Below, in pieces: positions 1 to 7,773 of a stretch of 20,525 bases of DNA; position 1 is the first letter of the stretch; the number at the start of each line of letters is the position of its first letter. Made by a program: the position numbers and the translations under genes. This stretch comes from a virus: IMG/VR virus record IMGVR_UViG_3300038451_000186, positions 1 to 20,525 of that record; one strand, given 5' to 3'. The notes beneath the pieces were generated by a model that had not been told where the DNA came from, made no database searches, and saw only the letters and a program-made list of their open reading frames with translations.

Positions 1-143
1 GTAGAGAATTTACCAAGTAACTTCTTGACTCTGTCTCTGGTCTGATTGTTAATTCCCGCGGTAGCACTTGAGACATAATCGTTCGCAGCCGTATTGTTCC
101 CGTATTCCTGCATTAACATATTTTGTATTTGGTCAAGATCCAT
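1..143 (-). CDS. Unknown small phage protein, cut by the left edge
   Basis: The reading frame opens with ATG at 143 and runs off the window, so only the first 47 residues are visible. They begin MDLDQIQNML and include a polar stretch ending in TRDRVKKLLG. An AGAGGTATAT ribosome binding site lies directly upstream and fixes the start. It is the last visible gene of the leftward virion operon, downstream of the fibre-like genes. I do not recognise the family. The position suggests a tail or late accessory protein, but that is only inference from context. Confidence 0.6.
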   Translation of the reverse strand, partial: MDLDQIQNMLMQEYGNNTAANDYVSSATAGINNQTRDRVKKLLGKFS

Positions 144-163
144 TATATACCTCTATTAAAAAA

Positions 164-358
164 TCATAAATTTGAACCTGTTTTTTTCCATTCACCCGAT
201 ACCATCTTGTAAGAATCGTATTTACCCGTACTGTTTTTAATCCAACATTCAGCGAAGTCTCTTACGCTTTTTGGATCGGGTAACTTTGTCGCCACTTGAG
301 GAACTGGGTGATAATATCTATTAAGTTCCGATAAATCTTGTGAGTTAAGTTTTTTCAT
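164..358 (-). CDS. Small hypothetical protein (64 aa) in the tail module
   Basis: A 64-residue soluble protein with no signal peptide or membrane segment. Its ATG overlaps the stop of the upstream gene as ATGA, so it is probably translated by coupling. The second half (around residues 38-62) reads WIKNSTGKYDSYKMVSGEW followed by KKTG, a Tyr/Gly/Trp spacing often seen at the ends of short phage structural proteins. I cannot assign a family. It ends with TGA and is followed after about 20 bases by the next gene. A minor tail component is plausible and unproven. Confidence 0.55.
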   Translation of the reverse strand: MKKLNSQDLSELNRYYHPVPQVATKLPDPKSVRDFAECWIKNSTGKYDSYKMVSGEWKKTGSNL

Positions 359-909
359 TTTCTCACTCTCAATCTTCGTGAAAAATTAACAGTAATATCA
401 CCGGTAACGGTCATTGAATCAATCATTACTTCTGAATAATTATGATATGTATCTATCTGCCAATAACCACCGTTAGCTGTAGGAGTGACTGAAAAATTAA
501 CTACCTGCCAATTATTGTCTCCAATTCCCGTATGAGCTGTTGGAAGTCCAATTTTAGTAGTTCCTGCCAAAGGGGCAGCGGTCGGATAAGTTAGACTGGT
601 GTCAACTACAATAAAAGTTGTATCATGACCGCCCGTTAAACTGTTATTATACTTGAATGAAAAGCTATAAGTTATTCCCTTCTTCAAATTCAACTTACGA
701 GTAAGCACCGATAGAGCTATTGAGTTATCCCACATATAAGAACCTACCGGATGAATACCGTAAGTCACGCCTACTCTATATGAGGTCATCGTAGATTTCC
801 ACCCATCAAAACCAGTTTCAAATCCAGTTTGATAGATAGTTGTGACTTGCGCAAAAACACAAGAGCGCAGGGAGATTACTGTAAGCAATATGGTTAATAG
901 TCTTTTCAT
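355..909 (-). CDS. Secreted-type beta-sandwich protein in the tail module
   Basis: I take ATG 909 as the start (184 residues) because it overlaps the stop of the upstream gene as ATGA. An in-frame ATG at 939 would remove the clear signal peptide from the N-terminus. The protein begins MKRLLTILLTVISL and has a cleavage site around CVFAQ. The mature part is rich in beta strands and starts near YQTGFETGFDGW, resembling the carbohydrate-binding or adhesin-like jelly rolls of secreted proteins. No catalytic motif is visible. It sits with the fibre-like genes, so binding of a host surface glycan is a reasonable guess. A cleavable signal peptide is odd for a virion protein that assembles in the cytoplasm. 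Confidence 0.7.
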   Translation of the reverse strand: MKRLLTILLTVISLRSCVFAQVTTIYQTGFETGFDGWKSTMTSYRVGVTYGIHPVGSYMWDNSIALSVLTRKLNLKKGITYSFSFKYNNSLTGGHDTTFIVVDTSLTYPTAAPLAGTTKIGLPTAHTGIGDNNWQVVNFSVTPTANGGYWQIDTYHNYSEVMIDSMTVTGDITVNFSRRLRVRK

Positions 910-2057
910 AATTTTTGAACCATAATATTTACGTTCCAAACTATTACCTCGTTATGTGGAACAGTGCCCTGAAATTTGAATAAAAGAATATCTCCCACAT
1001 GTAAAATTAGGTTTGAATTAAGAGCAAATGTTACCCTTTGATTTGTCGAACTCGTTGGTAAGATTGCCGAAACCACAGGTACCCTTGTGCCATTTATAAA
1101 CAATGCCGCGAATACACTTCCAGAGGTAGTATCTTCAATTGTCGCACTAATTGAATAAAGGTAGGTTCCCGCCTTTTGTATGACCATAGAACTATCGGTA
1201 GCAGTCACGTTCTTTATGTTATATGTCGTCATGCCCTTCAGAGTTTTAAAAGTTGAGCCGACTAAAGGAACATACAAATGAGAGGAAGCATAATCATTGA
1301 ATAACCCTCCGTAAGCCACCGAAGGTAAAGAATTAATAGCTACTGTATCGACATAAGTTTTCACCCAATTATGAGTAGATGAACTATCGGAAGTTACAAG
1401 TGTTCCAGATGTAATTGGAAGATTAAGTATAATATTACCAGTTGGAATACCGGTCACTAATGTTGTCGTATTGGAATTAATATCGTTATAGAAAAGAAAT
1501 TGCCCCGCCCAATAAGTAGCAAGTCCCAAACGTACCGGATTTTTGAAAGTATTATATGAACCCGTAAAATTATTATTCTTCGCCAAGTAAGGAATTTTTG
1601 TCGTATCGATTTTACTACTAACCCATTTATTAACCGTATCCACCGTAACCGGGTGTTTAAGACTCACTGTATCACCCGTGACCTTGAAATCACTAAGACT
1701 AAATTCAGTTACAAGACTGTCTATTTTTCTGAAATTATAATTAAAATCAGCTCGATACAGAGTATTAGTAGCGAATGTTTTTAGGGAAATATTTGTTGTA
1801 GAAGTCCCCGCAAGCCTTGGAATCATCAAATTGTTTAATTTTAATGAATCATTGAGTATGTGTCTTAATTGCCACATATACATTTTCTTCCAGTGATAAA
1901 CGCTACTCAATTTTTTTTGGACTGCAAATATCATTGTAGAGTCCCAAACACCAATTGAGTCCTGACCGCTTATTCTTACAGCCGAAGTATCGGTTAGGAA
2001 GTGTCCGAATGTGCAACCGGTTACTAGGAACATTAAAACTATTATAAACTTTTTCAT
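906..2057 (-). CDS. Fibre-like lipoprotein with C-terminal C1q/TNF-like domain
   Basis: A 383-residue protein. The N-terminus MKKFIIVLMFLVTGC ends in a lipobox (V-T-G-C, Cys15), so it looks like a lipoprotein. The start is well fixed by GAGGATAGC before ATG 2057. The middle contains a segment near GTLVTSDSSS that is typical of phage tail-fibre stalks. The last 100 or so residues (from about AGTYLYSISATI through the LHVGDILLFKF strand) look like a C1q/TNF-type jelly roll, a common trimeric receptor-binding head in phage fibres. It directly follows the hub gene in the operon. I infer a receptor-binding or host-surface protein. The lipobox conflicts with simple assembly into the particle. Confidence 0.72.
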   Translation of the reverse strand: MKKFIIVLMFLVTGCTFGHFLTDTSAVRISGQDSIGVWDSTMIFAVQKKLSSVYHWKKMYMWQLRHILNDSLKLNNLMIPRLAGTSTTNISLKTFATNTLYRADFNYNFRKIDSLVTEFSLSDFKVTGDTVSLKHPVTVDTVNKWVSSKIDTTKIPYLAKNNNFTGSYNTFKNPVRLGLATYWAGQFLFYNDINSNTTTLVTGIPTGNIILNLPITSGTLVTSDSSSTHNWVKTYVDTVAINSLPSVAYGGLFNDYASSHLYVPLVGSTFKTLKGMTTYNIKNVTATDSSMVIQKAGTYLYSISATIEDTTSGSVFAALFINGTRVPVVSAILPTSSTNQRVTFALNSNLILHVGDILLFKFQGTVPHNEVIVWNVNIMVQKL

Positions 2058-2069
2058 GCTATCCTCTTT

Positions 2070-4388
2070 TTAATATGCGCCTATACTTCCGCCGTCATCA
2101 GAAGCCGGTCTGTCTGTGTCATCAGTCGCATGCTTACCGGAATCATCAACCGCTTTATGTACCAATGTTTTTTGCAGAACTCTCCACGGTTCAATATTAT
2201 AATCTAACCTTCCAGCGAAGAATTTACTTATTGCTTCACCGCTGATACTGAAATTTAATTTAAAAGTTCTCTTTAGATTCCCCTGCATTCCATCGGTAGC
2301 AATCTTAAAAATACTTTGCGCCACTGTTTCATCCCAATCAGTAATAGAGATTGAAATGCCGCTCATTGGGTCTGTGAGAGCAAAAGTAATCTGTTGTGAA
2401 GCCGTGCCGGTTAATCTGTAATAATTTATAAATAAAAACATCAATCTCGCTGTTATAAAATTATCAGGAAAAGAATAATCCTTTGTTTTCAAGGCTATTG
2501 TAATGTCTTTTGTACTTCCTGAATCATTATCGTAAGCCTGTGATGTATTGTAGTAAGTGATATAAAGATTCCCGCCAAATAAAAGTTTTCCTTTATCGGT
2601 TCCAAATTCTTTCTCAAAGACGGTATCGGCTTGACTGATTGTAAACTTATACCAAGTTTCTAATTTTGTATCGTAACATAGTAAGTAGTAAGTGGAACTA
2701 ACCTTAACAGTTAGGATATACCACAAAACAGAATTGTAGAACGCTGCACCCTGAAAAGAAGTTACACTGTCAAAAGTAGGTTTTCTTTTATATGAAATAC
2801 ACTTAGGTTCTCCACTTCCTGCCCATTCGTAAACTTTGTTTCTCCACACGAAATAATAAATACTCCCTCGTTTGATTATTGAATCCGGTTGATCACATCC
2901 CATATTATGGACTAACTTTTGAACCTGCCAGTTTTCAGGTGCACCATTGGTATATATTTTACAGATTGAATTTTCTTTGAAAACCATTATCCCATTATCA
3001 TCGTCAAAGATTCCAGTTATGGAATCGGAGTCATCTGGAAAAACTTCCAAGTAATTTAATTCAGGATATTCCAAATAATTATAGAGATTAGAATAAATTA
3101 CACTTGAGGGTAATTTTTGTAATTCTGCCACATTATGAACTGTTGCCTTGGGATATGGTATAGTTAAAGCTGAATCCGCGGTCCCATCGTGAACATCGGC
3201 AGGGACATACCCATCGTTCAAAGTCGCACTTAAAAAATAATAAACACTTCCATTGGCTTTGGTACGATACAGATTAGTGTAGATGACAGGCGCAAATACA
3301 TAACGATAAAAAGAAAAATCTATTCTTTTATTTGGTGAAGCAAGTGTATCAAAAACATAAGGGACTAATGCGGATTCATTCCCATTCACGTCCACGAATG
3401 ATACTGCATATTTGTAAGTCCCTGCACTTAGATTTCCCGTCTGTGTATCATCTAAGATAAGAGCAGTGGAACCTGATACTAAATATTCAAAAAGAAAAGT
3501 AGGTGCAATAACTCTATTAGTCATTAGCTTAATAATATTTGCAAATGCAATTCTATCGGCAATAGGCGTTATATATTTCATTGCGTTTGGAGTATTCAAA
3601 TATTCGATAGTATCAGTAGTGTCTAATTCGGTGTCGGTCTTAACATCTACGTAAGTAGTTAATGAATTATCAAGTTCCTCAACTAAGTAAAAATTTCCAA
3701 TTATACGAGTCTCCGGATGTCCGGCGGTACCCCATTGAGTATCTTTAGCCCTATATAATCGTTTTTTAATTACTCTCGGATCTATTGAAACTGGAAGATT
3801 ATTAAGAGTAATTGCCGCTAAAGTCCAACCAGTAGAAGGCTTATTAAAATAAATCATGAAGTAATCAGAAACATTACTTTTTTGTCCGTCAACAGTTATA
3901 TATACTAAAACATAAATAGGTGGTAAGGGGACGTTGTTAGTCACACTCCCATCAACCGAACCGGTAATTCCCGTTACAACCGGCTTGTCAATAACGACAT
4001 CGTATTCAGTAGTTAAATCCGTATAGAAAGGTTTATCGATTCCATTCGTGAAGATAAACGAAGCCCCGTAAGCCGCCATTCGCATTTTTGCAGCAGTAAG
4101 TCCGGTTTTAATATCAGTCCATGTACTGCTAAAATACTTTCTTAACTTCGTGCCTACATTAGCTAATAGATAATTGTTTTGGTTAGCATCTTCTACATCA
4201 AAAATATTATTGATCACTCCGGTAGAGTCAGGCTGTAAATATCTCGCAAAACCATTTCGAGTTGAGATTATACCAATTTCTTTATCGATAACCATATTAT
4301 CAAGTTGTGCAAACTCATTCGGTTTTAACTTCTCCGGATGAGTAGTCTCGTTGACTTCGGTAAAATTGTTAAACTCTACATTTTGCAT
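2070..4388 (-). CDS. Podovirus tail hub/nozzle protein (P22 gp10-like)
   Basis: A 772-residue protein without a signal peptide. The N-terminal region has the pattern seen in short-tail hub proteins: a stretch on defining the particle's own content followed by IISTRNGFARYL (around residue 40). Two fibronectin-like segments follow (roughly residues 135-215 and 310-400; the second has AGTYKYAVSFVDVNGNESA). Then comes a propeller-like part with GIMVFKENSICKIY, MGCDQPDSI and YYFVWRNKVYEW, a succession typical of P22 gp10/T7 gp12-like nozzles. It lies directly after the adaptor genes, as expected. Its role would be to close the head-tail channel and carry fibres. The short tail ends with an Asp-rich stretch. 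Family assignment is by recognition, not search. Confidence 0.78.
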   Translation of the reverse strand: MQNVEFNNFTEVNETTHPEKLKPNEFAQLDNMVIDKEIGIISTRNGFARYLQPDSTGVINNIFDVEDANQNNYLLANVGTKLRKYFSSTWTDIKTGLTAAKMRMAAYGASFIFTNGIDKPFYTDLTTEYDVVIDKPVVTGITGSVDGSVTNNVPLPPIYVLVYITVDGQKSNVSDYFMIYFNKPSTGWTLAAITLNNLPVSIDPRVIKKRLYRAKDTQWGTAGHPETRIIGNFYLVEELDNSLTTYVDVKTDTELDTTDTIEYLNTPNAMKYITPIADRIAFANIIKLMTNRVIAPTFLFEYLVSGSTALILDDTQTGNLSAGTYKYAVSFVDVNGNESALVPYVFDTLASPNKRIDFSFYRYVFAPVIYTNLYRTKANGSVYYFLSATLNDGYVPADVHDGTADSALTIPYPKATVHNVAELQKLPSSVIYSNLYNYLEYPELNYLEVFPDDSDSITGIFDDDNGIMVFKENSICKIYTNGAPENWQVQKLVHNMGCDQPDSIIKRGSIYYFVWRNKVYEWAGSGEPKCISYKRKPTFDSVTSFQGAAFYNSVLWYILTVKVSSTYYLLCYDTKLETWYKFTISQADTVFEKEFGTDKGKLLFGGNLYITYYNTSQAYDNDSGSTKDITIALKTKDYSFPDNFITARLMFLFINYYRLTGTASQQITFALTDPMSGISISITDWDETVAQSIFKIATDGMQGNLKRTFKLNFSISGEAISKFFAGRLDYNIEPWRVLQKTLVHKAVDDSGKHATDDTDRPASDDGGSIGAY

Positions 4389-4414
4389 GATATTCCAAAA
4401 CTATGAATATAAAG

Positions 4415-4445
4415 GCATAATTATACATTTTCGTGCATAATTATA
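4415..4445. repeat. Direct repeat of GCATAATTATA, two copies
   Basis: The 11-mer gcataattata occurs at 4415-4425 and 4435-4445, 20 bases apart, between the hub gene and the upstream adaptor gene. The second copy contains the adaptor gene's stop codon. On the minus strand each copy reads TATAATTATGC, so each offers a perfect TATAAT -10 box, but I see no convincing -35 box. It may be a weak internal promoter for the hub or simply a short local duplication. Confidence 0.4.
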
Positions 4446-5118
4446 AATCTCTAATTTTAAAACTTCTTCCCTTATTAATTATTCCTGTCATATTGTACTT
4501 GGTAAAAGTTTCTCCATTAAATTGTTTACTCATTAATAATAATTCTTCCTTAGAATATTCAACTGCAATTTCAGGAAACATTTGTTTTAACATTCCCAAC
4601 AAAATTAATTTATCATATTGAGTAGGAAAACAAGTATTACCCGTATAGGTACTGTTAAGAAAACTTCCGAAATCTCCGGCACTTGTAGAACTTGGAGAAT
4701 AAAAATTAAAGTTAGATTCAAAACCCACAACCATTGTATCGGCAATAACCGGATTGCCATAAATCCAAATTTGCGGTATTGCACTTGAATAGAGAATCGA
4801 ATAATGAGCCGGACTACAACTAAGTGCTGTTCTCGTTTCCATCCACGCGGTTGACTTCTCAATTAATCTTTGACATCCAATCATTACATCTTTTACAGTC
4901 ATTACACTAGCGTTAAGAACATACTTATCTGTCCCCGCAACAATAGGAATAGATAAAGAAGTTTCAATTACTCCTAAAGATTTCTGGATGTCCGAACAGG
5001 TTTCGGAAAGCATTGTAACTATGTCCTTTTCGCCGAGTACAATTTCTGTGACTCTCCGTTTAAGACACTCTAACGAATATCTTCTTTTGAATAAGTCTAT
5101 CGCTTCACTTAACAGCAT
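4441..5118 (-). CDS. Neck/head-tail adaptor-like protein 3
   Basis: A 225-residue cytoplasmic protein beginning MLLSEAIDLFKRRYS. The overall shape resembles phage neck proteins: an N-terminal helical part (residues 1-50), a beta part around TDKYVLNASVMTVKDVMI, a strand-rich middle, and a helical C-terminus with YDKLILLGMLKQMFPEIAVEY (residues about 168-188). Its ATG overlaps the TAA of the preceding adaptor gene by one base (TAATG), so the two are translationally coupled. Third of three adjacent adaptor-sized genes between the capsid and hub genes. Assignment rests on position and general pattern; no specific motif proves it. Confidence 0.6.
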   Translation of the reverse strand: MLLSEAIDLFKRRYSLECLKRRVTEIVLGEKDIVTMLSETCSDIQKSLGVIETSLSIPIVAGTDKYVLNASVMTVKDVMIGCQRLIEKSTAWMETRTALSCSPAHYSILYSSAIPQIWIYGNPVIADTMVVGFESNFNFYSPSSTSAGDFGSFLNSTYTGNTCFPTQYDKLILLGMLKQMFPEIAVEYSKEELLLMSKQFNGETFTKYNMTGIINKGRSFKIRDL

Positions 5119-6014
5119 TATTGCATCTTCTGATTTTGAATAGTATTATTCATATTCTCACTCTGGATAGTGCCAAAGAACTTATTGTAAGTATTTGTAA
5201 GATCGTTATCAAATTCTTTCAAGGCGTTTTCTTTGTTCTGGATTTTACCCTGATCGATAGCAATGTCCATGATAACTTTTCTTACAACGAAATCTTCAAA
5301 CTCCATAGGGATTTGACTGTAAACTGTTACTGTGCCGCCAGCAGACCAAGTCTGTGCGGTTGTCAAAGGAACGGTGAAAGTATTTGAAGCTGTGACTATA
5401 ACCTGGAAAGTAGAATTAAGGTCAGTCATTCCGGTTACTCCGGCAATAGAAATTGTATCCCCATCGGTAAGTCCATGATTTGCTAAAGTGACAGTAACTA
5501 TACCGCTACCGGCAACAGCACCAGTTATAGTAAGTGTTGAATCAGAAAGATCGTTAATACATTTATAATAATAAGCCGTTCCCGAAGTAATGCCAACGGG
5601 AGTCAGTAAAAGCATATTGGCTAATCTCGTAAATACGGGATCTTTCATTGTAGCTTGATCGTAAGTATTTATAACCTTGCTTTTAAATTTATTGGCATCG
5701 GTAGGATAAGCAACTCCGAAAAGCGTTCCGTCAGTTACTTCAATAAATGGAATTGATCTCGGACTTTCTAACATGTTGGTTAAATTATTCACGCCAATTT
5801 TTTTAATAGCTGCACCGGAAAAAGTTCCCGCTAACGGAGTAATTGGAATTGCGGTTTCCCATTTTTTAAAACCCAGACCATTGAGTTGAATCTGCACATA
5901 TCTACATGCAAGGTTTATTTTTCTGTTTACTCTTGTAACTCCGAAATCAGGATCGCCCTTAATATTTGCACCAAGTTCAACCTGATCTCTAAATTGTGTT
6001 AATGACATACCCAT
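5118..6014 (-). CDS. Neck/adaptor-like protein with inserted FCCH-like domain
   Basis: A 298-residue protein. Residues 1-150 (MSLTQFRDQVELGANIKGD, then RKINLACRYVQIQLNGLGF) and 235-298 (MEFEDFVVRKVIMDIAIDQGK) read like the helical core of a phage head-tail connector. Residues about 162-232 form a separate beta module containing ANHGLTDGDTISIAGVTGM and NTFTVPL. That pattern matches the small domain often labelled ubiquitin-activating E1 FCCH-like, which occurs inside many phage structural proteins. The start is ATG 6014 with AGAGGTATAAA upstream. A second ATG six bases on is possible. The gene is in the same frame as the upstream gene, separated only by TAG plus three codons. Confidence 0.65.
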   Translation of the reverse strand: MGMSLTQFRDQVELGANIKGDPDFGVTRVNRKINLACRYVQIQLNGLGFKKWETAIPITPLAGTFSGAAIKKIGVNNLTNMLESPRSIPFIEVTDGTLFGVAYPTDANKFKSKVINTYDQATMKDPVFTRLANMLLLTPVGITSGTAYYYKCINDLSDSTLTITGAVAGSGIVTVTLANHGLTDGDTISIAGVTGMTDLNSTFQVIVTASNTFTVPLTTAQTWSAGGTVTVYSQIPMEFEDFVVRKVIMDIAIDQGKIQNKENALKEFDNDLTNTYNKFFGTIQSENMNNTIQNQKMQ

Positions 6015-6023
6015 TTTATACCT

Positions 6024-6644
6024 CTATAAATATTTTATTTGTTGGATGAACTCTTGATACTGTGTAAGTGCTTCCTGAATTCGTGCGCTCTTCTTCAAAA
6101 GTTGAGCAAATGCAAAAATAACTATCGCAAAATGAGTATACTCCGGCAGGATAGGATTAGTATTAGCGTCTATCTTCGTTGGTTTTTTAAGATACTCTAA
6201 AGTGTAAGCAAGCCCGCCAGGATTAGTTGGTTGTGGAATCTCTAAGAGAATTTGAGAAGCTGTAATTGAGTAGTAGTAACCACTCGTACCGGAATAACTG
6301 TTAGCCTTTTCAAAAGGAATAGTTCTCGATAGCGGTCTTTTCAACAAAGGTCTACTATAAGGCGCACCTAACGAAAGTGAAATATCATACAGAAAATCCG
6401 AAGGATTAGCAATAAACGAATCACCGGTAGTAGATGAAACGCCCACGTACAAAGCCCTTAGTATTTCCGGTATTGATTCACCAGGATTAATTATACTCTT
6501 TGCTTTATATTGAGCAAGAACAATAGAAGTATATTCTTGTTGTCCATCGGTTAAAGCTGCCCATCTTTCATCATTGGTGAAATACTGTGCAGTGCTTTCA
6601 TCTAATAGAGTAGATAATCTCTCATAAATTTCAGTCGAATTCAT
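6024..6644 (-). CDS. Neck/head-tail adaptor-like protein 1
   Basis: A 206-residue soluble protein beginning MNSTEIYERLSTLLDES, followed by a helical WAALTDGQQEYTS region, a beta-rich centre with IPFEKANSYSGTSGYYYS and LAYTLEYLKKPTKI, and a helical end PEYTHFAIVIFAFAQLLKK. This order (helices, strands, helices) is usual in small phage connector proteins that cap the portal. It ends with TAG and the next adaptor-like gene begins nine bases later in the same frame. A strong intrinsic terminator lies just upstream, so its level may depend on read-through. Function is inferred from size, pattern and position. Confidence 0.62.
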   Translation of the reverse strand: MNSTEIYERLSTLLDESTAQYFTNDERWAALTDGQQEYTSIVLAQYKAKSIINPGESIPEILRALYVGVSSTTGDSFIANPSDFLYDISLSLGAPYSRPLLKRPLSRTIPFEKANSYSGTSGYYYSITASQILLEIPQPTNPGGLAYTLEYLKKPTKIDANTNPILPEYTHFAIVIFAFAQLLKKSARIQEALTQYQEFIQQIKYL

Positions 6645-6660
6645 TGTTACCTCATAATTT

Positions 6661-6691
6661 AGAAAAAATAGACGGACTACAAAGCCCGTCT
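6661..6691 (-). terminator. Intrinsic terminator between secreted protein and adaptor genes
   Basis: On the minus strand the sequence forms an 8-base-pair stem (AGACGGGC paired with GTCCGTCT, one G-T pair, loop TTTGTA) followed by a run of six T. It begins about nine bases after the stop of the 6700-7245 gene and ends about 16 bases before the start of the next gene. No promoter fits between the hairpin and that start, so it more likely reduces expression of the distal genes than separates independent operons. Confidence 0.75.
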
Positions 6692-6699
6692 GTTTTAAA

Positions 6700-7245
6700 T
6701 TATTGAGGCAACACGTAAATCATTTGCATCTTACCGACTCGATTTACTGTAGCGCCACCGGCATTAAATACCAATCTGTAATAAGGCAAGAAAATAAGTG
6801 TTAAGTCAACAGAATAAAAGGTTGTGCCAGTAGATGTAATTACACTCGATAGATTTGCCGAAGCCGTAGCTACTGTAACCCAATTTATCCCATCTCCAGA
6901 GCCTTGAACTACTAAAGTAGCCGCACCACCAGTATAGGCTGTGGTTACATTAATTCCTACAAGAAACTTAGTATTAGAACAAAGATTTCTCCGCTGTGTA
7001 CTGGTTGCGCTTATCTTTCCAAGCGGTTGACTCACCAAGATAGATGTTGAAGTCTTTAAGGTATCCGAGATTGTAGTTACTCCATAGACATAACCCTTCT
7101 GATTAAGTCCAGCATTAAAACCTCTTACAGATTCAGTCCAATTGGCAACCACACCGGAAGTCTTTAAGGTATCAGTAACAGCAAATATTTGTGTACACAA
7201 TAGTAAAGTCATGCACACTATTAAAAATAATTTAATTGCTTTCAT
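6700..7245 (-). CDS. Secreted-type beta protein downstream of the capsid genes
   Basis: A 181-residue protein with a clear signal peptide: MKAIKLFLIVCMTLLLCTQ then cleavage near IFA-VTD. The rest is strand-rich with SQPLGKISATSTQRRNLC, a TAYTGGAATLVVQGSGDG segment followed by INWVTVATAS, and PYYRLVFNAGGATV, resembling a small beta sandwich of the kind found in decoration or binding proteins. The start is supported by GGAG seven bases upstream. It lies in the capsid region and is followed by a good terminator. A head decoration or secreted binding protein are both possible. I do not recognise the family. Confidence 0.65.
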   Translation of the reverse strand: MKAIKLFLIVCMTLLLCTQIFAVTDTLKTSGVVANWTESVRGFNAGLNQKGYVYGVTTISDTLKTSTSILVSQPLGKISATSTQRRNLCSNTKFLVGINVTTAYTGGAATLVVQGSGDGINWVTVATASANLSSVITSTGTTFYSVDLTLIFLPYYRLVFNAGGATVNRVGKMQMIYVLPQ

Positions 7246-7275
7246 TTCATTACTCCAAAAAGTGAATTATAAAAT

Positions 7276-7734
7276 TTATCCAACTTCTTTCTTCAAACTC
7301 TCGTACTCAGTGATTTCTTCTTCAGTAGCATCGGCTCTATAAGTGCCGTCTGTCTTTAAAATACTACCTTCCAAGAATCCAAGGCGTTTTGTTTTATTCT
7401 TCGATTCAACATCAAAAACCTTGACAATTGTTGCGGCGGTTTTAGAAGTAGGAATTTTGTCGATTATGCGGAATTTAAGACCGTTGTAGAAATCATCAGT
7501 AGGATCTTCTATGAAGTCTCTGTGTTTTTTCGCACGTTCAACAGTTAACCTACCTTCTTCGGTACTATCGTCAACAGCGCAAATCCATGAATCAGATTTA
7601 GCGGTTCTTTTCAAGTCACCGTCATTGGTTTTTATCAGATTAATGTTTTGACGGTGAAATTCTAAGATACAACCCTCTTCTTCGTTTCCAAAGATTTTGG
7701 TTGCGCCACGATCTGTTGATTCAAAATAAATCAT
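7276..7734 (-). CDS. Hypothetical protein just downstream of the capsid gene
   Basis: I choose ATG 7734 (152 residues, MIYFESTDRGATKIFG) because AAGGAG precedes it by six bases. An upstream in-frame ATG at 7770 would start inside a hairpin. The protein is charged and soluble, with ILEFHRQNINLIKTNDGD near the front, an acidic centre and a C-terminal helix ATEEEITEYESLKKE. The segment DDFYNGLKFRIIDKIPTSK looks like a beta hairpin domain. It follows the capsid gene, where head-completion or decoration genes are common. I do not recognise it and no catalytic motif is visible. Confidence 0.6.
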   Translation of the reverse strand: MIYFESTDRGATKIFGNEEEGCILEFHRQNINLIKTNDGDLKRTAKSDSWICAVDDSTEEGRLTVERAKKHRDFIEDPTDDFYNGLKFRIIDKIPTSKTAATIVKVFDVESKNKTKRLGFLEGSILKTDGTYRADATEEEITEYESLKKEVG

Positions 7735-7752
7735 TTCATACTCCTTAAAATT

Positions 7753-7768
7753 GGGGCATTGAAGCCCC
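7753..7768 (-). other. Intercistronic hairpin after the capsid gene
   Basis: A GGGGC / GCCCC inverted repeat with a six-base loop lies six bases after the capsid stop codon and just before the ribosome binding site of the next gene. On the minus strand it is followed by AATTTTAAGGAG, too short a T run for a strong terminator. A role as mRNA 3' stabiliser of the capsid message or weak attenuator is possible. Confidence 0.5.
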
Positions 7769-7773
7769 ATTAA

